A stretch of DNA of 64,000 nucleotides from Romanomermis culicivorax. Taxonomy: Eukaryota; Nematoda; Enoplea; Mermithida; Mermithidae. The notes beneath the pieces are model-generated. The model was given only the letters and a program-made list of their open reading frames with translations, had not been told where the DNA came from and searched no databases. The position numbers were made by a program, and so were the translations under genes. This document shows positions 11,901 to 22,096 of the stretch, one piece after another. The stretch covers positions 744,001 through 808,000 of the forward strand of contig CAWUHX010000161.1 of assembly GCA_963922205.1 (NCBI GenBank), written 5' to 3'. Numbering within the stretch: position 1 is the stretch's first letter; each line of letters opens with the position of its first letter.

Positions 11901-14900
11901 TGTACATCCACATGATAGGCAATGTTCCGCCACACCACTTTTCTCAAGGCTCAGGTTTTTAAGGGCATTTCTGTGTTCTGCAATACGGGTCTTAAGTGTT
12001 CTGCCCGTTTCTCCTATGTATACTTTCCCACATGGAGCCATAGGTACTTGGTATACTATACCCTGTGTATCTTCTTTATTTCTAGGTGGTGCTACTTTGC
12101 TGACTCTTTTCCTGATTGTGTCTTTACTTGTGGCAACTAGTCGAACCTTGTACTTGTGGCATATTCGCTTCAGTTTCTGTGTTAGTTGGCCACTGTAAGG
12201 TATTACAACCGTGCCTTTGTATTCAACTTTTTGTTGGTCATTTGCATTTCTTCTTATATTTGCTTTGTTAATGATTGCTGTGGGATAACCATTTTTCTTG
12301 AAGGCTTGCCTGATGTTATTTTGTTCCACTTTCCTGGTTTCTTCAGTTGAGCATAGTGTACCTGACCACAATATCATTCCCTTTACAATTCCTGCTTTGG
12401 TGTTTACAGGATGGTTTGACTGGAAGTTTAGATATTGGTCTGTGTGCGTTGGTTTACGGTAGACGCAGCCGCCCCAGCCCCCTTCATCCGCCTTTGCATT
12501 GTCTTTAATGTCCGTGCTCTATTGTCTCTGCGCTCTATTGTCCCTGCGCTCCAATGTCCGCGCTCTATTGTCCTGCGCTCTATTGTCCTTGCTCTTTATT
12601 GTCCCTGCGCTCTATTGTCCTCCGCTCCAATGTCCTTGCGCTCTAATGTCTTTGCGCCCTATTGTCCTGCTCTCTAATGTCTTTGCGCTCTAATGTCCGC
12701 GCTCTAATGTCCCTGCGCTCTATTGTCCGCGCCTTAATGTCCGCCCTCTATTGTCCAGCACTCTAATGTTTCGGTACCGTTTTCGGCACATCTTGCCATC
12801 TCAACCTCAAGATACTAATTTGTTTCCCTCGAAAACTCATACTTTTATTAGGAACTACACTTCGCATAAAATGCCATCGAATTAACAAAATTGACAAAAA
12901 TTATTATTGTCGTCAGATATTTTCCAAAAAGTTCCTGAAATTTTCTTGTCAACACCGTTTAGTAGAAAAAGAAAAAAGTATTATATTTGGCTTTCCAGTT
13001 TTATTTCACTATAATTCTTAGCTTTGATTCCTAGTTTATGATCGTAGAATTCTGCATGCAGTATTTTAACATTGAGAATATTGTAAATTTTTAAAGAAAA
13101 GTTGCAAAGGATTCAACAGTGCCAGCTGAAGAAGAAGGTGTTTGGGTGTATAAACTCTTAAACGCCCTTTATCATCAGCTACCAGCAGAAGTAAAACCTG
13201 ATGCATGCCAACTTTATGAAGCTATGCTTTCCCGATTTTCAATTTGGGAAGAAATATTCTTACTTTCAATATTTCGAGTTCGAATTATATAGTGCAGCTC
13301 CTGTGAAATTTTCAATTCGACCGGTTACTAAGGCATCAAACTTTATCCCATTGTCGTGCATGGAGAAAAAAGTTATGTCTACCTGACTATGGTGATAAGT
13401 TTTCTATATTTTCAAGAGTCAACTCCTTGTTTTCATCGTCTTCGGCTTCAGAATAAACACCGTATAGCTAAACTAAATGCAGTAAACTTTTCATGATATG
13501 GCCTACATAACACGTATTTTCAGGACATGAAACCCAACAATATCCTCATCGACAGGTATGGCCACGCCAAAATTGCTGACTTCGGCCTGTCGAGACTTTT
13601 CTATCGCGACAGATTCCGACGTTATACAGGTCAAGTGGGTACCCGTTGGTATCGAGCACCCGAAATTTTGTTCGGGTCAGAGTCTTACAACCACAAAATA
13701 GATATTTGGTTTGTAATTCAGAATATCATAAAGTTATGATGAAAATCGTTCCTTACCTCTTCAGGGGTGCTGGCTGCGTCTTCGTGGAGATGATTCGTAG
13801 AGCTCCTCTTTTCCCGGTAAGCTATCTGTGAACGTGGAGCCGATAGAGGAACTTGAGAGGTTGAGACGAATATTTATCCTAATACATGCGAAGACATACA
13901 CAGTTATAGTCTGTTTTTCTTGAAATGCTTCCAAATAATGAAAGTGGAAAGCAAGTAGTATTTCAGATTTTTGTGATTTTCTGATAAACATTGTATCATG
14001 TAGGACTGGAACTTTGTGAGCATACTGGCCTAACCTTTACCAATTTTTCGAGTGAAAAATTGTACAGTAAGAACTTTGAGTAAACGATTTTGACGGCAGT
14101 ACTGATTTGTGTCACTTTTCTATTTGGAAGCATTTTATAAAAAAACAGACTATAGGTCTCAAGACAAACCCATGGATTATGCTGCTTTCGGAAATGTGTA
14201 ACATGAAAGCATTATTTTATGACAAATCAGTGTAAATTATGATAAATCAGTTCATTACTCATCAGGTTAAGCCCCATTTATACTTCACGCGATGGCGCGA
14301 CGCGATAAAAAATTAGCATATTCGCATCGCAGGATTTTCGCGCTGACCCATTCATACTTCGACGCGACGCGATGTGTCGCGCGACAAATCGCATCGCGTT
14401 GCTTCTTTTTGCGATGCGATTTCCGATTCATACTTGACGCGATTTCATCGCGATTATCGCATCGCATTCAAAATCGCGAAAGTCTAGATTTTCTAGTTGC
14501 GATAAATCGCGCTCCCATTCATACTTCCATCGCCGGATAAATCCCAAAAGTTACTATTTTTAGCTATCGCGCTGTCGCATCGCTAAAGTCAAACAGGCCA
14601 ATGGTCCGCAACGCAACGGGATATTTTGATTTCTGTGCTAAAAATAGTATTGAATTATAACAAATAACAAAAGCTTTTCACTGCTCAGTGTTTATCGTGC
14701 GTGTGCTCTATTCAGCAGAAAGATAGATTTGGGACACCAAAAATTTTTATCTGTTTATTCTACGTCCTGTATAATATGTTGAATTTTTCTGTCAAAATGA
14801 ATGATTTTGAATTAATTAACGAAATTCAAAGTTTTCCTATTGTGTGGGATAAAAGTGATAAAACTTACAAAGACACGAAACAAAAAGATCAAGTGTGGAT

Positions 14901-17900
14901 GAAAATTTCTGGGCTTGTTGGACAACCTGGTAAGCAAATTTTAAGCTTAAAACTATTTGGTTCAGCATTTTTTAATCGAGTTTTCAGCTCAAAAATGCAA
15001 AGACAGATGGAAAAATTTACGTGATACTTTTGTCCGTGATTTCAATGCTGCTCAGCTGAGCTCCGGATCAGGTGCACCGCTAAATGACACAAAGTGGAAG
15101 TTTTACGATTCCATGCTTTTCCATGCATTCACGAAGCTCAGGTATCAAGTCCGAAAAATGACTTTTTATCGGACGGCTGACATTAATTGGACGGACATAC
15201 CAACGATGACGTTTTAGCTTCCGTTGTTTCGTGGCATAAACGTAACAAGCAAGAACAAATGCTTCCTCATCAGAAGAAAAATGAAAACAGCACCTACACA
15301 TTGAACAACTGACAAGATTTTAATGGCTATTTGATGGTTTTGTTAGAAAATCGCGTCGTTGACGACCATCGCGTCGTCCAGTGCTATCGCATCGCGTCAA
15401 AAGTCCAGTTTAGCGATATTTCGGTCGAAGTATGAATGCACCTAGCGATGCGACGCTTATGTAAATTTTTTTGAGAATCGCGGTGCATAAAATCGCTAGA
15501 AGTATGAATGCACAGCGCGAAAACTGATGCGATTTTCATCGCGCCAGTTTCGCGTTCACCTACCCGTTTTTCCGGCGCCATGCTTCTATAAATAGCTCCG
15601 CGACGCGAATCGCGTCAAGTATAAATCGGGCTTTACTTTGCTCTATCGAATGAGCAATGTGTCGCTTAGGAATTCTGATCATTCATAGGAGACACGAGAA
15701 TCGACTCTTCAGAGCCAAGCCGATTGTTTCTTGAGGCGCTGATATGAATTTTCCAAATGATAATCCTCAAGTACAAGGGGCGTGTCTCCACACGACAGCG
15801 AAACTCAAAACAGCGTTTCTCAAAACAGCGATGTCTCAAAACAGCGATGTCTCAAAACAGCGAATCTTATTACAGCGAAGTCTCAATACAGTGTTTCTCA
15901 AAACAGTGAAGTCTCAAAACAGCGATTCTCATTACGGCAAAGTCACAATAGTGCAATTCTAAAAACAGCGAAGTTTCAAAACAGCGATTCTCAAAAGAGC
16001 GAATCTCAATACAGCACATATTAAAAGTTTCATGCATTACGCACAGATGATTTTTATAACAAATATGCAAATTAGGTATATTTGAATCGTTTTTGCTAGT
16101 TGAGATTGTCTATTTCTATTTTTTAGTTGCATTTGGCCATCTAAAGGGTCATTTATACTTGCCTTTTTCGACGGAACGGAACGGATCGTCAACAGCCTGA
16201 AACTTCCAGCCTGAAAATCCACTTTCGATCGGAAAGGATAACCGCAATTTTCTAAAAAATGACCGACGGTAATCCCCAACTGAACCAGACGGAACGAAAA
16301 TTTCCCTTTCGTTCGGTAGCGTTGTGTCGATTGTATTCCGTTCCGTTCCGTCGAAAAAGGCAAGTTTGAATGACCCTTAAGTTTTACATGCTTTTGTGCT
16401 GCAGTTGCGCTAAGTATGCATGAATGGATCATTCCAAAATCATAAAAAAATAACTGTCAGAAAGCATATGCAAAACGTTCGGAAGGAAACAAAAACAAAA
16501 AATTATCATAAGGATTTCCGTTTAAAATTGTTTTGTATGGAGCTTAATTGAGAAGAAACTAAATTAATGAAGTAAAATGAAATGAATAGAATAATTAAGC
16601 AGTAAAGACAGAACAAAAAAACAAATAATAAAGAAACGAAAAGTAAGATAATGTAATAAAAAATAGGTAAAAAATATAAAAGTACACGACCTGAAAAAAT
16701 TAAACAAAAAAAAACAAATAGTGGCTCAAAATAAGAAAAGTATTAATGGGAAGAACTCAATAAAGGAAAAAAGAAACAAAAAACATGCACGTAGATATGT
16801 TAATAATAAAAAAACCAGAATAAAAAGCTGTAATGTGAAAATACATGCCAGAGAGCTATAATGTCAGAAATCTGGTGATTCGTGCCGAAATGTGTGACAA
16901 CCAGCATCCACCAGATCGAAATGGAGGACCAAATATATAGTCTGTTTTTTTCAAATGCTTGAAACCGAAAAAAGATAAAATGAAGTATACATTGCTTGTT
17001 CAATTCCCGCGCGTGTGCACACTATACTGTATTACGGGAAAAACGCGATAATTTATTGAAGTTATTGACGGAATTGAGGGCTATTTGTTAGGAAAAAAGT
17101 TGGAAATGAAAAAAAAAATTTCGCAGATGGTTCTCATTTAATGAAAAAAATTCGGGAATTAAGATCGTGATACAATCGGGGTGCTTTAGAAAGTTCAAAC
17201 CTCAGCGCTGGTCATTTGCTGAGCTTTTTCTGTGCAGAGCGAATATTTTTTTAGCCGTGCAAAATTTTCTTCGGAAATTTCTCGCATCGGACGGAAATTA
17301 TTTTTAAAAGAGTTATCGAGTAAATTGAGAGTTTAGTCACAGTTTATAGCATCCGGTAAATCGATTCCTAACAAACACTCAACAACGCCCGGCACGAAAT
17401 TCTGCATGTGTACTTACTTTCAGCTTTTTGCGTTACAGGCATTTGAAAAAAAAACAGACTTTAGGTCTGTTAGGCCAAAATATCTACCCCCTCCCAATTT
17501 CCATTTTTCCATCCTAAAGATAACTTTTTGAAAATTCGCTATTTCTGAGACTTTGCTATTTTGAGAATCGCTGTATTGAGACTTCGCTGTATCGAGAATC
17601 ACCGTTTTGAGACTTCTCTGTTTTGAGAATCGCTGTATTGAGTCTCGATATTTTGAGTTTCGATGTTGTGTGTTTTGCTGAATCGGGGTGAAGCCGTACA
17701 AGGTACAATGGTTATTGAAAATCAAATTGTTTACGTCCACAATGTCCAGTGTAAAGACGACACGGAAAGAATTAAACAATGGCAGAAAGCCTGGACCAAC
17801 TTTCACCAATACGACTCCTGAACTCTCAGGAGTCGAAGAATCCGCTTGAAATAGTATTTCTACTTCTGAACTCCTTCAGGAGTAAATCCGATTCCTAGAG

Positions 17901-20308
17901 AAGTCGTTTTTCTACTCTAGAAAGAAATTGCATCAAGATTTTAGGAGTCCAAGAGTTCAGGAGTAAAAAAAATATAATGTTTAGTTTTTTATTAGCAAAT
18001 ATTGACTCTTTGAAAGCTGATTTTGCTATATTCTCCAGTGTATTTTCGTATTCCTGCAGAATTTAATTTATCTAAACGATGATAAAGCATAAAACCAACA
18101 TCATCTCCAAGATTGATGGACGAGGGTCAATATTTGATGATTTGTAAATTTTTATTAATAAACGTGGAATGAGTGATACTTCTAGAATGGACCAAGGCTA
18201 AGATGTAGCAAATCATTGCACGTCTATTTCTGAAAGTGCAATTGCTACCATATATACTATTAATCATTTTTCTAGTGGCACTCCATATAATATATTGTTT
18301 TATTGACATTGATCATGAAGAATCTAAATTTTTCGGAATGTGATTCTCATGTGAACAAAATAGATCCAGACATAAAATGACAGAATTATGACGCAAAATA
18401 AGAGAAAAATCGATAATTGTTTTTTTTGACAATATAAAATAACTCGTTTACTCCTGAACTTCTGGGGCCCCTAAGCTCATAGAAAACTAACTACGCTATG
18501 GAGTGTTTGATGCAGGCGATCATTTCTGAACTCCTGGACTCCTGAGCTCCTGGGTTGTTGCAAGCAGGCCCTGATATTTTTTTGCTTTTTAAGGTTAAAA
18601 CCACAAATGGTACATCATTTTGTGGTAGCCGATCCAAATTCCTTATGGGGAAGTGTTATCTGAGATTTTGCGTGGATCAACGTAAAACTGAAAAAGACTT
18701 TAAACGACAATAGGGAACAGATATAAGTGGATCTGTGAAATACAAGTACTGAAGACTTATAAAGGATGAATCCATGACCATAGATGAACTATAGTCTGTT
18801 TTTCCTGAAATGCTCTTAAATAATAAAAGTAGAAAATAAGTAAATATTTCAAATTTTTTTACTTCAAATCTGCGACCATACTCAGCAAAGTGTGTTAAAT
18901 CTTTGATCGAAAAATCTTAGTCTATAAGCTTCGTGTGAGCAATTTAGACGATAGTACAGATTTTTGTCTTTTTAAAATTTAGAAACATATTTTAAAAACA
19001 GATAATAAATAAGAATCTGTGCGCTGAACTACCGCTTAATCAGCCTACTTGTGCTGTCGTTTACTCAAGTTCAAATTGGAATTAACATCCAAATGTATAT
19101 GAGACTACAGGCATAAATCAACGCAAAAACAATCTTCAAAATTTAAATGTATTTTCTGCGGATTCAACGGAAATTTGTTCGAATAAGAACCTAACTCGGT
19201 ACGACCTTACCATGCTGCCTGCTCTTCCTACCAAGGAGAATCACACCTCATTAACCGTAATCAAAATGATTGACTTATAAGCATTTTCATGTGTAATGAC
19301 GGGGGTAATGTTCATAGCCACAAGATCCCTGCAAGAGAGACATTTTATGTAGATCATGCAGCAGCCTACCATCCACTGATACCAAAATCATGTCAGGATT
19401 GTGATAGTCTAATCGGATTCTCAACATTTAACTTCACTGAGATCTTGCATTGCAATAGTCAGCAAGAGGTCCCTGTGTCGGTTATAAAGATCATATTTCA
19501 GCATGCGAGGATCATACGTTCTTGAAGATCACATAAGTCTGTGTAAGATGAACGTAACTTATATCTGGAGTGTATTAATGAGACATGAAACCTTTATGTT
19601 CCGTGGAAGGACGGTCGCAAATCTTGTGTATTTTGGAATCCTATCATGGTAAATCGTTCACCGCAATCTGCTTAATTTTCCATACATTTGTTCCTGGCTT
19701 TCTTTCTGATATTGAAACTTGTGCAAGTATGCTAAAAACATTAAAGATAAGTACTGCCTCCTAAAGCTAAAATCAATTCTTTTGGGACATTGCCCAATCA
19801 ATGTCGTTTGTGGTGCTGCTCAACTGAAGACCTAAGGCAAAAACACTTTAGCCGTTTTCCATCGTGTTCTGCCGGATCAGTTACTTGGAACAATGATAGA
19901 TACAGAAATGATTGCCTTGATTTGTGTTAATTCGATTGTCTTTAGGGTGCAAATGATATTGAGCAAATCGTTTGTGTTTTCCGAATACTGGGCAGTCCGA
20001 CCGTACAAAACTGGCCAGGATTCCAAAATACTCCTGATTACGGAAAAATTACGTTTGGTCATTTTCGAGCTCAACCCTTTCGTCGAATTTTATTCGACGG
20101 TGTCGCTTTACCGATCAAAAACTCTAATTACGAAAATAAGGGCCAAATGATAAACTTTTTGTCCAAACATTTACTGTACGATGCTGGAAAACGGATCGAA
20201 GCATCTTCTGCTTTGAGACACGAATTCATGACCATGGAACCAACGCCTTTTTTGGACTACAAATATCGGAGGCCGAGAAATCATGTGAAGAATTCTCTCA
20301 ATATTTGA
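8972..20308 (+). CDS. CDK20: CDK20/CCRK-like cyclin-dependent kinase
   Basis: Six exons: 8972-9064 (or from the ATG at 8990), 9847-9957, 10010-10204, 13524-13708, 13765-13816 and 19946-20308. Junctions are GT-AG and all phases agree. The product is 326 residues from the second ATG, whose MDGY start matches the family; human CDK20 has 346. Numbered from that start: glycine loop GHGAHG at 11-16, VALKK with Lys33, HRD with Asp128, DFG at 146-148, activating Thr162 in YTGQVGTRWYRAPE, and WGAGC in subdomain IX. The FPHGPGFVLVFDFM segment is close to the CDK20 version. The family is linked to ciliary and Hedgehog signalling and CDK activation (established for vertebrates; inferred here). Introns of 52-56 bp contrast with ones of 3.3 and 6.1 kb that are full of transposons. 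CDK7 is less likely because of the FPHG segment. Confidence 0.93.
9065..9846 (+). other. Kinase intron 1, nothing recognised
   Basis: Intron of 782 bp with donor GTATGT and acceptor TTTTCACAG. Its short reading frames have no recognisable homology and no repeat copy was found. Confidence 0.6.
11532..11574 (-). ncRNA. Hammerhead-ribozyme-like motif at the Penelope 3' end
   Basis: Read on the minus strand, the core CTGAGGA is followed by a 6-bp stem II (GGTAGT/ACTACC, loop AGGTAG), then GAAAC and GTC as the cleavage triplet. Stem I has three pairs between the bases before CTGA (TGC) and after GTC (GCA). Stem III is minimal (AC/GT), as in dimeric hammerheads. Penelope elements are known to carry hammerheads in their terminal repeats. 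Activity is inferred only. Confidence 0.75.
11601..11669 (-). other. tRNA-like sequence in the Penelope 3' region
   Basis: On the minus strand an A box (TGGCCCAGTGGTAGC) and a B box (GGGTTCAATTCCC) are intact, with a seven-base loop CTCTCAA (anticodon CTC, Glu). The anticodon stem has two mismatches and the acceptor ends do not pair, so it is not a working tRNA. Confidence 0.6.
11715..12472 (-). pseudogene. Penelope-like RT C-terminus plus GIY-YIG endonuclease
   Basis: The open frame runs from about 12472 to a stop at 11715, roughly 250 codons; the first internal Met is at 12377. It starts in the C-terminal RT segment (YRKPTHTDQYLNF, then NHPVNTKAGIVKGM). The GIY-YIG domain follows: GIVYQVPMAPCGKVYIGETGR supplies the GIVYQ and VYIG strands and the catalytic Arg, and TRIAEHRNALKN the next helix. 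Cys pairs around it resemble the CX2-5C zinc site of animal Penelope elements. In the family this nuclease nicks target DNA for reverse transcription. The 5' part of the RT is missing, so this copy cannot be autonomous. Confidence 0.88.
12788..13523 (+). other. Remaining kinase intron 3, nothing recognised
   Basis: AT-rich intron sequence between the fold-back element and exon 4. Short frames near 13140 and 13201 lack homology and codon bias. Confidence 0.5.
13908..14151 (+). mobile_element. MITE family B, copy 2
   Basis: About 244 bp, beginning AGTCTGTTTTTCTTGAAATG and ending AAAAAAACAGACT, flanked by TA on each side. It is the best-preserved copy of the family, lying in kinase intron 5 in the same orientation as copy 1. 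Confidence 0.88.
14797..15145 (+). pseudogene. MADF-domain protein of the Harbinger element, truncated
   Basis: Exon 1 (14797-14929) and exon 2 (from 14988) join through a 58-bp GT-AG intron. They read MNDFELINEIQSFPIVWD, then YKDTKQKDQVWMKIS, then KCKDRWKNLRDTFVRDF and WKFYDSMLF, the conserved core of a MADF domain (DNA binding, with W and RWKNLRD positions). In Harbinger elements this second protein brings the transposase to the ends. The frame after about 15145 runs into antisense transposase sequence, so the C-terminus is lost. Confidence 0.85.
15140..15301 (-). pseudogene. Harbinger transposase N-terminal fragment
   Basis: The minus-strand frame starting at 15301 contains RHRWYVRPINVSR followed by FSDLIPELR, the conserved N-terminal WVRP...F..L..EL region of HARBI1-type nucleases. 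The DDE catalytic region is absent, and at about 15140 the frame enters antisense MADF sequence, marking the deletion joint. Confidence 0.75.
16145..16377. mobile_element. Harbinger-type MITE family H, copy 1
   Basis: 233 bp, with ends AGGGTCATTTATACTTGCC and an exact-style inverse, flanked by TAA on both sides (16142-16144 and 16378-16380). The related sequence near 45608-45616 (CATCTAAGCTTTAC) shows the empty site with a single TAA, which proves the insertion. The 3-bp TAA duplication and the ATACTT-containing TIR fit PIF/Harbinger. Confidence 0.92.
16939..17460. mobile_element. MITE family A, copy 2
   Basis: About 522 bp, ends AGTCTGTTTTTTTCAAATGC and the inverse, same interior as 3600-4141. 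The relative at 46150-46190 lacks it, so it inserted into the fold-back element after that element had spread. Confidence 0.85.
17795..18577. repeat. Possible inverted-repeat element with ACTCCTGAACTC units
   Basis: Clusters of CTCCTGAACTC/GGAGTTCAGGAGT motifs occur at 17812-17970 and in both orientations at 18437-18560. The outer ends (AGCCTGGACCAAC and, inverted, AGGGCCTGCTTGCAAC) are weakly alike. This may be another fold-back element, but boundaries and duplication are unclear. Confidence 0.4.
18793..19013 (+). mobile_element. MITE family B, copy 3 (diverged)
   Basis: Begins AGTCTGTTTTTCCTGAAATG and ends TTTTAAAAACAGAT. It is shorter and more decayed than the other copies but colinear with them. 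Confidence 0.75.
19014..19945 (+). other. End of kinase intron 5, nothing recognised
   Basis: About 930 bp of AT-rich intron ending in the acceptor GATTGTCTTTAG. The small frames show no homology and I see no repeat copy. Confidence 0.5.
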
Positions 20309-20357
20309 GCTGCAATTTTTTCCTTTTGTTTCTGCTTCGTAACTTTTTTATAGTAGC

Positions 20358-20363
20358 AATAAA
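20358..20363 (+). promoter_or_regulatory. Poly(A) signal of the kinase gene
   Basis: AATAAA 50 bp after the TGA stop, the likely cleavage/polyadenylation signal. Confidence 0.7.
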
Positions 20364-20694
20364 TCTATCACACGAACTCTAGTGCATCCATACTTTTTAG
20401 CGCACCTCGATTGGTGGATTACATCCATACATGCATTTGGGGGTAGGGGGAGTTTAGGGGGTGTTGACCACCAGCAGATTCGTGCTGACCTCCAGCTGAT
20501 TTGCCTCCTCCCCCAACAATGATTGAGAAGTTGACGAAGAAAAATAATTAAGAGATAAGAAAAAGTCGCCATAAAAATGGAAATGATGCTACAGTTTAAC
20601 AATTTTCCTAAACGAAGCATACTTGATTCCAAAGAAGTATCATTGAAACTTTTAAAAGTGCTGTCTAAGCAAACAATTTCACACGTGTGACTAT

Positions 20695-20933
20695 AGTCTG
20701 TTTTTTATAAAATATGCTTCCAGATACAAAAGTGACACAAATCAGTACTGTCGTCGAAATCGTTTACATATCGGTCTTACTGTAAAATTTTTCACTCGAA
20801 AAATCGCTTAGGTCAGTATGCTCACAAATTTCCAGTCCTACATGGTATTTTGTTTATCAGAAAATCGCAAAAATGTGAAATACTACTTGCTTTCCACTTT
20901 CACTATTTGGAAGCATTTCAAGAAAATTAGACT
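20695..20933 (-). mobile_element. MITE family B, copy 4 (inverted)
   Basis: About 239 bp. It starts AGTCTGTTTTTTATAAAATA and is the reverse complement of copies 1-3 throughout (contains TACTTGCTTTCCACTTTCAC). It lies downstream of the kinase gene. Confidence 0.88.
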
Positions 20934-21745
20934 ATAATAGGTTGAAGAAGGTGCTGCTGTTAGAAGACCTTTCTAAGACTGTTCTTTTCGTTATCAAGAA
21001 TGGAAAAAAAGTTTTATTGAAACCGCCTGTTCTGGCTGACCCCCAGCAGAACTTCTATGCAGTGCATTTTATCCAACCGAACTTGACTGTAATTTCATTT
21101 ATACAGCATCCTCCTCGCGATAGATCTGCAAGTTAGTCACGTTGTTTTTCCGAGAACGAATTTTCTGAGCGCGAACAAATTGTCAAATTTCGTGAAATTC
21201 GCACTGTCTGGGGTGCGTGCGCTGTTAGTTTTCTCCAAACCGGTGTTTTCGGTGAAAAAATCTGGAAATGAAAAAAATTCTGTGAATTTTGAGCTCTTTC
21301 GCCAATTTCAGAAATTAATTTTTGGGATTCGAAGCAGTTTTTTTTCGAAAAATTAGGGGTTGTTTTTGCACACAGCGACTTCTATTTTCTTCTATTTATG
21401 GCTAAACAGCCGCGCGGCTGTTTAGCGAACTTGGCTAAACAGCCGCGCGGCTGTTTAGCGAACTTGGCTAAATAGCCGCGCGGCTGTTTAGCCGAAACAT
21501 ACCTTTTTGTCTAAACAGCTGCGCGGCTACTTCGGGTATAGTTGGCACTTGTGTAGTTTAGGAGGTGTGGAATTTTTTACTAAAATTTTCCCAAATTTGC
21601 ATTTTCCGACCTAAATGATGATGCTGATTACGAATATGTCAATAGTTTTCCATAAAATCGAATATTTTGACTGAAAACAGGGTGTTCTCCTATGACAACA
21701 TGTTTTTCCAAATTTACATAATCGATGATGCTGATCACGAATATG

Positions 21746-22096
21746 CATGCATACCTGTACTTGGGGGGGGGGGTTGGGGGGGGGACCCCCCCAACTTGGC
21801 CAACCCTGTACCCAAAATCATTTACCCCCTCAACCCCCCCAGTTTAGAAAAAATTAAAAAAGTTTGCAATAAAGTGTATGTTTTTTGGCATTTTTGGGAA
21901 AAATTTCGACTTTTTCTACCCCTCCCCCCAAAATTTCGGATTTACCCCCCCCACCCCCCCAAAGTTTGGAAAAATTTAAAAAAATTTGCTATAAAGTGTA
22001 TGTTTTTTGGGAAAAATTTCGACTTTTTCTCCCCCCCCCCCCAAAAATTTCGGATTTTGTCCCCCCCCCCAACTGGTCGGAGGTCTTACAGGTATG
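21746..22096. mobile_element. G-tract MITE (family X), copy 1
   Basis: About 350 bp, flanked by the 8-bp duplication CGAATATG (21738-21745 and 22097-22104). The ends are CATACCTGTA and TACAGGTATG; the left end has four extra bases. The inside is built of runs of 7-12 G or C, with TTGGCCAACCCTGTACCC and AAAATTTCGGATTTACCC. The duplication size fits hAT or a related superfamily. Confidence 0.88.

Larger units (their letters stand above)
11486..12472 (-). mobile_element. 5'-truncated Penelope-like retroelement
   Basis: The minus strand encodes the end of a Penelope reverse transcriptase, then a linker and a GIY-YIG endonuclease. It is cut off upstream at about 12472, within the RT segment YRKPTHTDQYLNF. 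Downstream of the stop come a tRNA-like stretch and a hammerhead-ribozyme-like motif, as expected for the terminal repeat of this class. It lies inside the fold-back element at 10474-12779. Confidence 0.88.
10474..12779. mobile_element. Fold-back element with minisatellite ends (GACATTAGAGCGC)
   Basis: A 2306-bp element in kinase intron 3. The flanks CTTTCGGC (10466-10473) and TTTTCGGC (12780-12787) form an 8-bp duplication with one mismatch. The ends are CGTGACCGGACATTAG and its inverted counterpart CTAATGTTTCGGTACCG. Inward lie inverted arrays of a roughly 16-bp unit, GGACATTAGAGCGCA (10483-10620 and, as the complement, about 12505-12770; also 11030-11100). The interior holds an A-rich region with GTTGTTTGCGATTGGT, also found in the element at 58663-59961, and a Penelope-like element. 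No transposase is seen. Confidence 0.85.
14270..15632. mobile_element. PIF/Harbinger deletion derivative
   Basis: A 1363-bp element flanked by TTA duplications (14267-14269 and 15633-15635). Its ends AGCCCCATTTATACTTCACG and the inverted counterpart (AAGTATAAATCGGGCT) are rich in GCGATCGCG-type subterminal repeats. It keeps both hallmarks of Harbinger coding capacity: a MADF/Myb-like gene on the plus strand and the N-terminus of the nuclease gene on the minus strand. The two are fused tail to tail by a deletion at about 15140. It lies in kinase intron 5. Confidence 0.88.
15779..17695. mobile_element. Fold-back element with minisatellite ends (TCTCAAAACAGCGAAG)
   Basis: A 1917-bp element in kinase intron 5 with a perfect 8-bp duplication GTACAAGG (15771-15778 and 17696-17703). 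The ends GGCGTGTCTCCACACGACAG and, inverted, GGCTTCACCCCGATTC are related. Inverted arrays of a roughly 17-bp unit TCTCAAAACAGCGAAG fill 15795-16020 and, as the complement, 17525-17680. The A-rich interior (16440-16800) has no gene. It has itself received Harbinger MITE H (16145-16377) and MITE A (16939-17460). A truncated relative lies at 45540-46777. Confidence 0.9.

Noticed and set aside
10483-12770. CRISPR-like regular short repeats
   Set aside because: The units are contiguous minisatellite copies without unique spacers, form inverted arrays at the ends of a transposon, and lie in a eukaryotic intron.
15790-16020. Repeat array as a possible CRISPR or coding repeat
   Set aside because: Units of about 17 bp vary in length and frame and are mirrored at 17525-17680; they are terminal repeats of an element.
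20942-21136. 64-codon frame downstream of the kinase
   Set aside because: It has no recognisable motif, splice context or repeat support; an AT-rich window this long yields many such frames by chance.
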